A DNA stretch of 64,000 bases, taken from positions 1 to 64,000 of the IMG/VR virus record IMGVR_UViG_3300036715_003906. One strand, written 5' to 3'. The DNA is from a virus. Every line of letters starts with the position of its first letter. Position 1 is the first letter of the stretch. Under the pieces are notes generated by a model, which saw nothing but the letters and a program-made list of their open reading frames with translations, was not told the origin of the DNA and did no database searches. Both the position numbers and the translations under genes were made by a program. Shown in pieces: positions 54,781-64,000 of the stretch.

Positions 54781-57700
54781 TTCGTGTCCGTGGGGCGGTA
54801 GCCGTAGCGGTTACGGGAGCGGGACGTCATCCCCTCGATCCGGGGGGGCCGCGGGCGGCTGAGGACCGGGAGCCATTGGGGCCGCTGCCCGGGGCTGGCC
54901 GTGTCCCCGGCGAGGAGGCCGTTCGTCTTCGGGTAGAAGCGCCGCTTGAGGGTCGCGCCGAGGAGGGGACCGGAGGCGAGCCACCGGGTCCGGCCAAGGT
55001 ACTTCCACCGCTCCTCGACATCCACGCCGCCGTTGACCGTCACGTTGCGCAGCTCGACGCCGTCGGGGTCGAGGAGCTGGATCGTCGGGTCCGGGTAGCC
55101 GAGCGTGAGGAGGAAGACGTCTTCCCGGGGCGCGAGGAAGAGGTCACCCGCCAGATAGTCCGTTGCCGGCCGCGGGAGGAAGGGCGTGCTCAGGGTCACC
55201 GTGGCCTGGTTCACGCCCGCCGACCAGTTGACGTCGAGGACCTGGACCATGGCTTCCGGCTGGACCGCGCCCGAGAGGGCAACAGTGTTGTAGCGGAAGA
55301 CGAGCTGGCAGCCGGGGGTGATGTAGTTGGTGTCGTTCGTCCCCCCGTTGTCCAGCGTGAGGACATTGTTGCTGACGCTCGTGACCGTCGTGTTGATCAG
55401 TTGCCGCTCGGGGGGGAGCTGGTTGGTCCCGGTCGCCTGCGTCGGGGTGCCGTCGAAGTAGGTGGTAACCGACACGCTCACCATCCACCGGCCAAGTGCT
55501 CCGTTCCACCGGACCACGACGTTGCGGATACGGCACGGGGACAGGTTCGAGTTGGCGCTGAGGGCGCCGTCCCCGGGCGTCTGCCCCGGCTGCAAGCCTT
55601 GGAAATCCGAGTAGCCCCGGAGCACCTGGCTCTGCCCCACCTGCCGGAGCTGGCTGTCGTAGAGGGCGTAGCGGAGCCCCGTGCTCGACGGGGACCCGTC
55701 CGTGGCCCAGACCACGAGCAGGTGCTGCCCGTTCCACCCGAGCGAGGAGATGAGGTGCGTCGACCCCGCCGAGACCGGCACCACTCGCGACGCCTGGAGA
55801 GCCCGCTTGTCGAAGGCCACCAGGCTGATCGCGTTGCTGCTCCCGGTCGAGTCGTTGCCGATGAGGGCCACGTACTGGCCGGTCTCCGCCATGTGAGCGA
55901 TGCCGTAGACCCGGCCGATCCGGGCGAGGTCCGTGGCCGTCCGCCCGAGCTGCCGGCTGACGACGGGCGAGGGGATGAGGGCGTCGTCGATGACGTTCTC
56001 CCCGTCTCCCGTTGCGTTCGGATCGCCCTTGCCCTCGTTGACGATCTGACCGTAGATCCCGATCTTGTCCTTGCCGGAGGTCGAAGGAAAGCCCTCCTCG
56101 ACCAAGATGGCGTGCAGGTCGGGCAAGACCGAGAGCACCCGGAGTGTCCCCGGCACGCTCGTCACCGTGGCGTCATAGGTAGCCCGCGCGAGGCGGAGGG
56201 TGTCCCCCACCTTGACCCGCGGCATCGGGCGGAAGGCAAAGCCCTCGGTCGCCTGAGCCCCGGAGATGTGCAGGGCCCGGTCGGTGGTGAGGGTCGTCGA
56301 GGTCACCTGACGCGCCACGTAGATCTGCTTGTTCCCCGAGGGCCCGAAGAGTACGAGGCTCCCTTCCGTGAGGCCCAGGGTCGTCCAGTTGGTGGCCCCG
56401 GGCGCCACGATGGAGGTGCCCGAGGTCCCCGCGCCGCTCGTCACCGTGGCCACCGTCCGGCCCGCGAAGGAGATCAGCGTCGGGTCCGAGTCGTTGGGCG
56501 CGAGCAGCATGAGGGGCTGATCGGAGAGGTACGACTCCGCCGCGTGGGAGACCACCACGTTGGATGGGCTCCCCACGCCGTCCTCCCGGAGCGTGGCCAC
56601 CATGAGGTGGTCGGCCTTGATCCCGCTCTCCGAGGTGCCGCCGCTCCGCCAGGAGACCACGTACCGCTGACCGTCCCAGATGACATGGGGCGACCCGATG
56701 TTGACCCGCTGCGCGCCGATGGCCGGGCTGACCTCCAGCACGTAGGTCTTGGCCCCCGGCGGGAGCTTGGGCTTGTGGAGCGTGTAGCTGAAGGTCGTGC
56801 TGGGGAGCCAGCGGTCGAGGAAGAGGGACGTCGTGCTGACCGACGTCACCCGGTAGCGCCCGATGGCCGTGCCCGTCGTGACGATGAGGATGTCCCCCGC
56901 CGCCGCCATCCCGGCGAAGTTCACGCCCGTGGTCGCCGTCACGACCCCGTACTTGTAATCCTGGTCGAAGGTCTGCCCCAGGTAGCCGGCCGCGCTCGTT
57001 CCGTTCCCCGACCCGTAGTAGGGGGCGGGCTCGCACTCGTAGACGTGGCCGCTGCCGTGGACCCCGGCCGAGAAGATCGTGACCGCCACCATCGCCCCGG
57101 TGCTGTTCGTGCCCGAGACGTTCGTGTCCCTCCCGAGCGTCCAGGCCGCCGCGTAGGTCCGGCCCGAGGTGGCCAGGTCGACCGCCCCGACCGAGTAGCC
57201 GGTCCCGACGCGGGCCTGGATCTCCTGCGCCACCCGGGCCTGCCCCATGACGTCGTAGAGATTGACCGTCTCCGACATCGGCTGCCCGGGCTGATCGGCC
57301 CCGGGGAAGAAGGAGAAGCGCAGGACGGGCGTGCGGCTCGACAGGGTCGCGGTCTCCCACCACACGGCCGCATAGTTCGACCCGTCCCACACGACGCGGG
57401 GAGCCGCGGCGAGGTTCGGGTACACCTCCCGGCCCACGCCGCTGACGATGCCCGAGTAGAACTCCTGGGCAAAGGGGGCATCCTGGAAGTACCAGGGGGG
57501 GCTCGTCTGGGTCTGGAGCCGGCTCCGCGGACCCTCGATCCGCACCGGGTCGAGCCCGAGGGGATCGGAATAGACGGCGAAGACCCCGTGGCCGAAGTTC
57601 TCGAAGGCATTGATCCCCGAGAAGGTCCCGAGGGCCAGGGCGTCAAACCCGTTCTGCCGGCCGGCGAACACGAAGCACGCCCGGTGACCGTCCGTGGCAA

Positions 57701-60700
57701 AGAAGCCCTGGCTGCCCGTGGGCGTCCCGTGCCGCGTCCAGACGAGGTTCTGGCTCCGCAACGTGAGGGGCGAAGCCACACCCGCCACCAGGGCCGTCCG
57801 GGGGTTGCCCTCGACCTTCATGTCCCGGAGACCGTTGTGGTAGGGCCCAAAGCTCTGCCGCAGGACCGAGACCCGGTTGGTGACCGAGGCCGTCGAGGTG
57901 TTGCCACCCGCCACCTCACGGTCGACCGCCGCGTAGCCCGTCTCACCCCAGGCCAGGGCGATGAGCGAGCACTCCTGCTGGGCCACGTAGCTCGTGCCCT
58001 TGCTCCGGCCCACCGCAGGGCCACGGAAGCCGATGTCGGCCCGGTGCCGGGCGTCGGCGGGGGCGTCGTAGTTGATCGCCGCCGGGAAGGGGAAGCCCGA
58101 GGTGACCCAGGCCCCATCGACGAAGCGGTCCGACCCTCCCGTGCGGTTCATGAGCGTCGTGGCGGGAGGGATCGCAAGGAGGGCCGCGTCGTCCCCCAGC
58201 TCCTCGGCGAAGGTGATGTAGGAAGCGGAAGCCAAGACCTCGCCATCGAGCGTCACCCGGAAGCCCGGGTGCTTCGGCCCCTTCGAGGAGTTGGCGGACT
58301 TGATCCACACCCACTCGATGTTGGTCGTCGTCGTGCTCGACCCGAGGTTGAGGAGCCCCGCGTCCGTCCCCGTGAGGGTGACCGCGTGGGGCGCCAGGAT
58401 GTCCGCCACCGCCGCCACCGTGTTGGTGTCCGGGAAGTAAATGAGGTCGCCGAAGTCGAGGGTGGGACGGCCCACGCCCTGGTTGGACGCCTGGGCGTAG
58501 CTCGTCCCGTCGCCAAAGTAGACCGTGGCGTCCCGCAGGGTGACGATCCCGGTGTTGCCCACCGTATAGGTACCGACGAAGGACCGGATCTCGTGCTTGC
58601 TGGGCGAGGCGACCACGAAGTCCTCCCCGTTCCAGGTGACGTCCGGCAGGAGCGAGGGCGTCCGGCTCGTCGTCCACCGGTGCAGCCAGTTGCGGCACGC
58701 GACCTCGTCCGCCATCTGCTGCCCGTCCTTGCGGGTCCCGACGATGTCCCGGAAGTTCGGACGGGCCCCGATGAGGGTCCGCGTCCCGAGGGACCGGCGG
58801 ATCTGCGTCATCGGCCGGCCCTTGGCCTCGTCAAACTCCGGCATGTTCACGCCGATCGAGTCGCGCACCTCATCGAGCGGGGTGCCGTCCCAGCCAAGGA
58901 GGACCGCCGAGGTCGTGATGTGCTCACGGTGGGGCGCCTGGTAGTCCCGGAGGAACACGAAGGCGTCCGGCGGGAGGGGGGACCAGAGGATGCCGACCTC
59001 CCCCACCATGTAGTCCTTCGACAGCCGGCTCGTCGTGTTCATGTTCTGGTAGACCACGATGAAGCGGTCTTCCGCGGCCCCGAGGCGCACGTAGTCAGGC
59101 TCGTACTCCCCGAACTCGTAGGTCGAGGCCGAACCGGGAACCACGCCCCCGGCGAGGAGCAGCTTGGACAGCTCCGCCCCCCCGAGGCTCGTCGACCGGC
59201 GGCCCTCGACGTAGGTCCGCGGTGTCACCGCGAAGCGGAAGGGCCGGCCCACGAGGAGCAGGTACGCGGCCGAGGCGTCGTTGCTGGGGAAGGTCCCCAC
59301 GATGACCAGGCTGTGCGTGCTGATGGAGCCCGCCACCTCATACTCCCCGAGGTTGGGCCCAGAGAGGATGAAGATCTTGTCCCCCACTGCCACCCCCGCG
59401 GTGATGAAGTTGACCGAAGCGTCGCTGAGCGCACTACCTCCCGCGGTCGTGACGCCCGTCGTGCTGGTGGCCAGGACGTGGGTCGTGAAGGTCGGGTAGG
59501 GCTGCCCGTCCCGGCAGGACTTGATCCGGGGCCGCGAGGGGTTCGCGCTGTCGAAGTCGTAGACGATGCCGTCGTCTCCGTAGCTCGGAAGCTCGGCCAG
59601 GTTGAGCGTCGTCGGGGCATCGCCGAGGTAGCTCGTCACGTAGGTCGAGGGCAGGGGCACCCCGAGGTACATGAACTTCGACCCCGCCACGACACCCTTG
59701 GCGCCGAAGCTCCCGACGCCCGCGTCGGTCAGGTAGGAGTGGCCCGGGTCGGGGCTCGCGACCCCGGTGACCGTCCACTTGCCCGTCGTCCCGAAGAGGA
59801 TCGAGTGCGTCCGCACCGACCAGGCCGACTGGAAGCCCGTGCCCTGGCTGTCGAGCACCGCGTCCGTGGACGAGACCACGCCTGCCGTCCCGACCGAATC
59901 CGTCCGCACCGCCACCACGTTCACCGAAGGCGTCGTGGCCTGCCCGTAGACCCGGGCGATGGAGGACGTGTAGCTGCCCGGCGTGACGCTCGAATAAGCC
60001 CAGACGGTCACCAGGTACTCGGGGCTCCCCGTGGCCTCCCCGTGGACCGCGATGCTCGGGTGGTTCGACCAGGTGATCCCGGTCACCACGGCCACCGACG
60101 AGGCCCACCGCTTGACCACCGCGGGGACCGGCTGCGTGCCCTGGGGCGCCGAGGCGGTCGGCTCCGCGGGCTCCACCACCCGGATGGCCTGCATGTAGAC
60201 CTGCGGCCCCGTGTCCGGGCCCACCGTCTTCTCCTCGACCCACACGACGTAGTATTCGTTCGTGCCGATCGAGTGGACCACCCGGGGGTAGTGCCCCGTC
60301 GTGTGGTCCTGGCTGTTCGGCGAGGAGGAGCTGAACAGGTGCGTCGCCGACCCCTTGATCTCCACCCCGAGGCCGGAGAAGCGCGGCGTACCGTCCAGCC
60401 CCACCTCGTTGAACCAGAGGGAGTGCGTCGTCAGGTCCGCCGTCACCGTCCCCCACACCCGCCGCACCGGGTTCCAGGCCACGTCCACGCCCTCGATGCG
60501 CGTCGTCGGCTCGTAGTAGAAGTCCGTGATGTCGTTGGCTTGCCACACGCCCCGCGGCGTGTTGGGCCCGAACACGAAGGCCGTGCCCGTCGCCTTGACG
60601 ATCGTGGCGTCGCCCTCCCCTTCCACCGTGACTCCGGGCGGGACATGCACCGGGGACACGAGCTGGTGCGTCCCCCGGCGGAGGTGAACCACGCTGAACT

Positions 60701-62288
60701 GACCCTCCTCGAGCTTGTCGAAGAGGGAGGTGAGGGCGTTGTTGCCGTACCGACCTCCGTTGACCCCCCCGATGGTCGTGGTGGCGTTGTAGAGCCCGGG
60801 CGCCGTGGGGGGCGCCGAGGAGTCCCCGAGCGTGATCGCCGTGCGGTCCCCGACCTCGACCTCGTGCGCCGAAAGGGGGTCCGTGGGCGTGCCGACCTGG
60901 CGGGCGAGCATCTTCCAGACCCGCTGGCCCGTGGGGGTCGAGGCCGATCCGTAGTAGGAGAAATACCGATCCCGAGCCGACCCCGCCGTGGGGTCCATGG
61001 TGCCGAAGCGCAACGTGGCCCGGTAGTCCTCCGAGGTGTCCCGGACGTCCACAAAGAGGTCATTGGTGCTTCCCGTCGAGCCGATGAGCCACGCGGGCTT
61101 CGCCGGGTTCGTCGAGTAGCGAATGCGACCAGGAGACCGGGGCAAGCCGGGGAGCCCCCGCGTCGCCCACAGCCCCTGGGCCACGCCCGATGTCAGGCTG
61201 AGGTCCACGGCCCAGAAGACCGCGTACAGGTTGAGGCGGCCCGTCGTGGCGTTCACGCACCCCGTCGTGGGCTTGATCTTCGTCCCGGCCTGCGGGGCGC
61301 AGGAGAAGCGGATGACGCCGGCCCGGTAGTCGATCGTCTGCCGCTGGTCGGCCACCGGAATCGCCGGGTCGAGGAGGACGCTCGGGCTCAGGATGGGCGA
61401 GGTGAGGTCCGGGCCCGTCCCCGTGCCGTCATCGGGGTAGAGAACGATCCGGTAGCCGAGCTTGGTCGCCGCCGCCCTCGGGGCAGGCGAGGGGAAGACG
61501 GCGTCCGCACGGTCGACCGACGGGTCTTGCGTGTAGCCGGGGCCCACCAGGTCCATCACGCGGTCGGCGTTGATCTGGTCGATCGTGGGGTTCGACATCC
61601 CGTGAAGCGCCGAGCCCGGGAGAACCGCAAGGAAGGACTGCTCTCGCCCGACGGGCCCCGAACCGGGAACCGCGAAGAGCTGCACCGCCGCCGGCCGCAC
61701 GATGACGTAGCTGTACTCGTTCCCGTCCACGTTCCACAGGACCGGGCCGGCCCCGTTCAAGGGGTTCGTGATGTGCGAGCACCGGAGCTGGTTCGGACCG
61801 AGCACCGTCTGAACCACCGCCGTCCCGAAGGCGTTGAGGGAGCCCGAGGGGGAGACCAGGGGCTGATCCTGAACGATGATGAGGTCCCCGCTCTGAACCC
61901 CCATGGCCACGAAGTCCACCGCGGGGTCATGGGTCCCCCAGACGACCGACGTGACGGCCGCACCCCGCAAGTCGTCGAGGACGGGCGTGGGACCGTACCA
62001 TTGGACGCTCTCCGCCACGAGGGGCGCCGTCGCCGTGGTCGACCCGAGCAGGGTCCCCGGCGCCGGGGGCGGCACGACGCCGTACACGGCCTCGTTCGAC
62101 AGGGCAGGGCCCGTCAGGAAGCGCTCCGCATTCGGGTCCCCACGGCCCACCACACCCTCGGGGCTGAGGGCGGAGTCGCCCACCGTGAGCGCCTTGCCTC
62201 CGGCAGAGGTGTCCGCACGGCGGAGAGCCTCCAGCTCCAGGCGGGTCAGGTTGGAGAGCGTGCTCGTCGGGCTATAGGTTCCGGCCAT
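54777..62288 (-). CDS. Giant virion structural protein with W-(D/N)-G repeats and beta-helix
   Basis: A 2503-residue protein, the largest in the window. Around residues 533-563 a beta-helix-like run (HLRRGTHQLVSPVHVPPGVT) is present. Repeats of W-(D/N)-G-x-x-hydrophobic strands occur near 1216 (VTWNGEDFVVAS), 1630 (VVWDGSNYAAVWW), 1870 (VIWDGQRYVVSW), 2183 (LGWNGQHLLVVW) and 2258 (RWNGALGRWMVSV), a pattern also common in myxobacterial surface proteins. Probably a tail fibre or spike. ATG has an AGAGG SD and overlaps the next gene's start by ATGA. Confidence 0.65.
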   Translation of the reverse strand: MAGTYSPTSTLSNLTRLELEALRRADTSAGGKALTVGDSALSPEGVVGRGDPNAERFLTGPALSNEAVYGVVPPPAPGTLLGSTTATAPLVAESVQWYGPTPVLDDLRGAAVTSVVWGTHDPAVDFVAMGVQSGDLIIVQDQPLVSPSGSLNAFGTAVVQTVLGPNQLRCSHITNPLNGAGPVLWNVDGNEYSYVIVRPAAVQLFAVPGSGPVGREQSFLAVLPGSALHGMSNPTIDQINADRVMDLVGPGYTQDPSVDRADAVFPSPAPRAAATKLGYRIVLYPDDGTGTGPDLTSPILSPSVLLDPAIPVADQRQTIDYRAGVIRFSCAPQAGTKIKPTTGCVNATTGRLNLYAVFWAVDLSLTSGVAQGLWATRGLPGLPRSPGRIRYSTNPAKPAWLIGSTGSTNDLFVDVRDTSEDYRATLRFGTMDPTAGSARDRYFSYYGSASTPTGQRVWKMLARQVGTPTDPLSAHEVEVGDRTAITLGDSSAPPTAPGLYNATTTIGGVNGGRYGNNALTSLFDKLEEGQFSVVHLRRGTHQLVSPVHVPPGVTVEGEGDATIVKATGTAFVFGPNTPRGVWQANDITDFYYEPTTRIEGVDVAWNPVRRVWGTVTADLTTHSLWFNEVGLDGTPRFSGLGVEIKGSATHLFSSSSPNSQDHTTGHYPRVVHSIGTNEYYVVWVEEKTVGPDTGPQVYMQAIRVVEPAEPTASAPQGTQPVPAVVKRWASSVAVVTGITWSNHPSIAVHGEATGSPEYLVTVWAYSSVTPGSYTSSIARVYGQATTPSVNVVAVRTDSVGTAGVVSSTDAVLDSQGTGFQSAWSVRTHSILFGTTGKWTVTGVASPDPGHSYLTDAGVGSFGAKGVVAGSKFMYLGVPLPSTYVTSYLGDAPTTLNLAELPSYGDDGIVYDFDSANPSRPRIKSCRDGQPYPTFTTHVLATSTTGVTTAGGSALSDASVNFITAGVAVGDKIFILSGPNLGEYEVAGSISTHSLVIVGTFPSNDASAAYLLLVGRPFRFAVTPRTYVEGRRSTSLGGAELSKLLLAGGVVPGSASTYEFGEYEPDYVRLGAAEDRFIVVYQNMNTTSRLSKDYMVGEVGILWSPLPPDAFVFLRDYQAPHREHITTSAVLLGWDGTPLDEVRDSIGVNMPEFDEAKGRPMTQIRRSLGTRTLIGARPNFRDIVGTRKDGQQMADEVACRNWLHRWTTSRTPSLLPDVTWNGEDFVVASPSKHEIRSFVGTYTVGNTGIVTLRDATVYFGDGTSYAQASNQGVGRPTLDFGDLIYFPDTNTVAAVADILAPHAVTLTGTDAGLLNLGSSTTTTNIEWVWIKSANSSKGPKHPGFRVTLDGEVLASASYITFAEELGDDAALLAIPPATTLMNRTGGSDRFVDGAWVTSGFPFPAAINYDAPADARHRADIGFRGPAVGRSKGTSYVAQQECSLIALAWGETGYAAVDREVAGGNTSTASVTNRVSVLRQSFGPYHNGLRDMKVEGNPRTALVAGVASPLTLRSQNLVWTRHGTPTGSQGFFATDGHRACFVFAGRQNGFDALALGTFSGINAFENFGHGVFAVYSDPLGLDPVRIEGPRSRLQTQTSPPWYFQDAPFAQEFYSGIVSGVGREVYPNLAAAPRVVWDGSNYAAVWWETATLSSRTPVLRFSFFPGADQPGQPMSETVNLYDVMGQARVAQEIQARVGTGYSVGAVDLATSGRTYAAAWTLGRDTNVSGTNSTGAMVAVTIFSAGVHGSGHVYECEPAPYYGSGNGTSAAGYLGQTFDQDYKYGVVTATTGVNFAGMAAAGDILIVTTGTAIGRYRVTSVSTTSLFLDRWLPSTTFSYTLHKPKLPPGAKTYVLEVSPAIGAQRVNIGSPHVIWDGQRYVVSWRSGGTSESGIKADHLMVATLREDGVGSPSNVVVSHAAESYLSDQPLMLLAPNDSDPTLISFAGRTVATVTSGAGTSGTSIVAPGATNWTTLGLTEGSLVLFGPSGNKQIYVARQVTSTTLTTDRALHISGAQATEGFAFRPMPRVKVGDTLRLARATYDATVTSVPGTLRVLSVLPDLHAILVEEGFPSTSGKDKIGIYGQIVNEGKGDPNATGDGENVIDDALIPSPVVSRQLGRTATDLARIGRVYGIAHMAETGQYVALIGNDSTGSSNAISLVAFDKRALQASRVVPVSAGSTHLISSLGWNGQHLLVVWATDGSPSSTGLRYALYDSQLRQVGQSQVLRGYSDFQGLQPGQTPGDGALSANSNLSPCRIRNVVVRWNGALGRWMVSVSVTTYFDGTPTQATGTNQLPPERQLINTTVTSVSNNVLTLDNGGTNDTNYITPGCQLVFRYNTVALSGAVQPEAMVQVLDVNWSAGVNQATVTLSTPFLPRPATDYLAGDLFLAPREDVFLLTLGYPDPTIQLLDPDGVELRNVTVNGGVDVEERWKYLGRTRWLASGPLLGATLKRRFYPKTNGLLAGDTASPGQRPQWLPVLSRPRPPRIEGMTSRSRNRYGYRPTDTK

Positions 62289-62321
62289 GAATCCTCTGCT
62301 GTGTCTGCGGGGATAAAAGAC

Positions 62322-64000
62322 TCAGGGGGTGAGCCACTCGAACTCATTGACCCCAAGGGTCGTCCCGGGTCCTTTGATGAGCGTGAGGCGCAGGAAGAGG
62401 GGGAACACCAACCCGTAGTTGCCCGTCGGCGACGTCGTGTTGTAGCTCACAACGACGTCCGAGCCCGAGGTTGAAAGACCGGTCTGGCACCCGTGACCGT
62501 CCACCGTGGTGAGGTCAGGGTCGCCTTGGATGCGCCCGAGGTCAAGCCACCCCGTGACCCCGGGGACCTTGATCTCCAGGATCGCGCCCCCCGGATGATC
62601 CGCCACGGGGTCGCCTGTGAAGACGCCGAGCGAGGCAAAAGCCGATGCCGCGAGCCCGTTTACCCGGATCCGGCCCGTGTTCCGGGAGATGCCCGTGTCG
62701 AAGGCTCGGACGTACCGCCGCAGATGGTTCGCGGCATCCGCCGCCAGAACCGCCGCGTAGTTGGGCTGCCCCGTGGGACGGTAGACCGCAGCGGAGTAAT
62801 CCGTCGTCGGATAGACCACCTGGTTGCCGATGATTTGCAGGTCGTCACCCCCCGCCGTCAGCACCGCCGCGGAGTTGAAGTGGTCACCCCCCGCGGGGAT
62901 AACACCCACCGTGGCCACGCTGGCCGGGTAGGTCGAGACGTAGCGATACCGCTCGTCGACCATCGGCTCCAGGGTCGTGGTCGAGGCCGTGCTCCCCCCC
63001 GACTGGGGAAAGGAGTTGAAGAGCCAGGCGTGGTTGGTGTCCTCGTAGGAGGTCGCGACGTTCTGGTACGGCTTGCTCAGCTCCACGGTAAAGACCCCTA
63101 CGCCCTGCCCGCTCCGGGTGAAAGGCGTCGGGGAAGGAATCGTGACCGATCCGCTCGCAAACTGGCCCTGGTCTCCGGGCAGGGGCGCCGAGGATAGCGA
63201 GTAGAGGCTGCCCCCCGTCGGCTTGAGCTGCGTGTACGGGACGTCGAGGGCCGTCCCACCGAAGGTCGCAAAGTCGAACCGGATCGGCGGGTAATCCGTC
63301 GTGAAGCCCGTGGGGATGTCGGGGGGGCTGGCTGTCGTGCCCAGGTAAAAACTCCCATTAAAGAGGTTGTTCACCCGGAGGTCCACCGTCCACGACAAGC
63401 CCGCGCCCGAGTAGTGCTGGACCCCCGACGTCGCGATGAGGGTCGGGGACCCGTTGACCGTGACGTTGAAGAGCGCCCCAGACGGCGCCGTGCTCGACTG
63501 GGGGTCGACGAAGATGTTGTGCCGGTTGACCGTCTCGATGTCCCCCACGTCAAAGCTCCCCGCGATCGGAACCGCCGAGTACACGTTGGCCGCCACCATG
63601 TTCCCCGAGGTCAGGTTGACCGGCTGGATGGCGCTCAGGCTGACCGCGAAGGTCTCCCGCCAGTGGACGAGGAGGTACGAGCCGTTGTCCCCGTTCGACA
63701 GGGGGCGGCTCATGGCGAACGACGCGAGCTGGTAGCGGAAGAAGTCGATCCCGTAGTCGGCGTAGATCCCCGCGTAGGCCGAGTAATCCTTGAGGTTCGG
63801 GAGCCGGTGGGTGAGCGCGAAGATGTCGAGCCCGCCCCCTCCCGTGTGGTCGGCCTGGGCCCCCGTGCGGCTCGATTCCAGGAAGTTTGCGCTGGGCAAG
63901 CCCGCCGGGGGCGCCGCGGAGCCCAGCCACACGGCCCCGACGAGCGTCGTGTGGCTGCTGTCGAAGTAGTCGCTCGTCGTGGTCGTCCGGTAGAGGGCGA
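62322..64000 (-). CDS. Virion protein, 5' end beyond the window
   Basis: The frame is open through base 64000, so only the C-terminal 559 residues are seen; a GTG at 63932 is not a start but an internal Val. Strand-rich, Gly/Ser/Thr-rich (GSFYLGTTASPPDIPTGF, GYSGAGLSWTVDLRV-like). It ends LGVNEFEWLTP. It follows the 2503-residue gene by 33 bases and probably belongs to the same tail complex. Confidence 0.55.
   Translation of the reverse strand, partial: ALYRTTTTSDYFDSSHTTLVGAVWLGSAAPPAGLPSANFLESSRTGAQADHTGGGGLDIFALTHRLPNLKDYSAYAGIYADYGIDFFRYQLASFAMSRPLSNGDNGSYLLVHWRETFAVSLSAIQPVNLTSGNMVAANVYSAVPIAGSFDVGDIETVNRHNIFVDPQSSTAPSGALFNVTVNGSPTLIATSGVQHYSGAGLSWTVDLRVNNLFNGSFYLGTTASPPDIPTGFTTDYPPIRFDFATFGGTALDVPYTQLKPTGGSLYSLSSAPLPGDQGQFASGSVTIPSPTPFTRSGQGVGVFTVELSKPYQNVATSYEDTNHAWLFNSFPQSGGSTASTTTLEPMVDERYRYVSTYPASVATVGVIPAGGDHFNSAAVLTAGGDDLQIIGNQVVYPTTDYSAAVYRPTGQPNYAAVLAADAANHLRRYVRAFDTGISRNTGRIRVNGLAASAFASLGVFTGDPVADHPGGAILEIKVPGVTGWLDLGRIQGDPDLTTVDGHGCQTGLSTSGSDVVVSYNTTSPTGNYGLVFPLFLRLTLIKGPGTTLGVNEFEWLTP

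Noticed and set aside
54705-62474. A 2589-codon plus-strand open frame opposite the giant virion gene
   Set aside because: Composition is Arg/Gly/Val/Asp-rich without any motif, and the minus-strand frame has normal strands and motif repeats. A shadow frame.
1-64000. tRNA and rRNA genes
   Set aside because: I looked in the gaps between genes for cloverleaf-like patterns and conserved TTC loops and saw none; a tRNAscan run would be decisive.
1-64000. Integrase, attachment site, or CRISPR/anti-CRISPR
   Set aside because: No tyrosine or serine recombinase motif, no repeat pair consistent with att sites, and no recognisable anti-CRISPR.

Overview
The window is a densely coded, very GC-rich (roughly two-thirds G+C by eye) stretch of a large tailed double-stranded DNA bacteriophage (or prophage). 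It has its own replication and nucleotide-metabolism genes, a long block of virion genes, many tiny unrecognised genes, almost no intergenic DNA and 1- to 4-base stop/start overlaps throughout. The best host clue is a gene at 22221-23396 for a secreted, Gly/Ala-repeat, Cys-rich lipoprotein of a style typical of Myxococcota (Polyangiales). The repeated W-(D/N)-G motifs in the giant virion protein are also common in that phylum. A myxobacterial host is therefore my inference; no integrase, host gene or attachment site is visible.

Layout. 1-7033: accessory genes, mostly plus strand (HNH nucleases, SWIM zinc finger, S24/LexA-like protein, truncated DUF932, broken ATPase, Dam-type methylase). 7084-12653: minus-strand block with two zinc-metallopeptidase-like proteins and a type IB topoisomerase. 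13040-17886: DHH phosphoesterase and a chain of overlapping small genes including a YkgJ-type Cys-cluster protein. 18443-22193: Cys-rich small proteins, a DUF1848 protein interrupted by a mini-intein, and small proteins carrying a shared RLAARY-like terminal motif. 22221-28803: lipoprotein, ClpX, nitrilase-fold hydrolase, DHFR, cytosine methyltransferase. 28929-32270: thymidylate synthase, DUF1653 protein, HAD nucleotidase. 32505-37117: Ig-like IPT/TIG protein and a Ycf46-like AAA ATPase / Ycf35-like (DUF1257) / DUF2997-like trio. 37146-45475: replication block (family A DNA polymerase, primase zinc domain, DnaB-like helicase, possible helicase loader, SNF2-type helicase). 45553-48026: plus-strand small genes. 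47963-64000: minus-strand envelope and virion genes, including 1438- and 2503-residue structural proteins, running off the right edge.

The most striking signal is regulatory. At least 15 copies of one promoter-like element, TTGATT-N17-TAGTAC (18 bp spacer in one case), mostly end four bases before an ATG. This implies sigma-dependent transcription of leaderless mRNAs. In three copies the expected ATG is AGG, yet the reading frame downstream begins exactly there, in frame, with no credible alternative near start. A second motif, GGTGTA(A/G), lies 8-14 bases before many other starts and often contains the stop codon of the gene before.

At least seven genes carry an apparent one-base frameshift, several at G/C homopolymers. 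This may be assembly error (for example long reads only) or gene decay. Those genes are reported as single frameshifted entries, and inferences that depend on them are marked.
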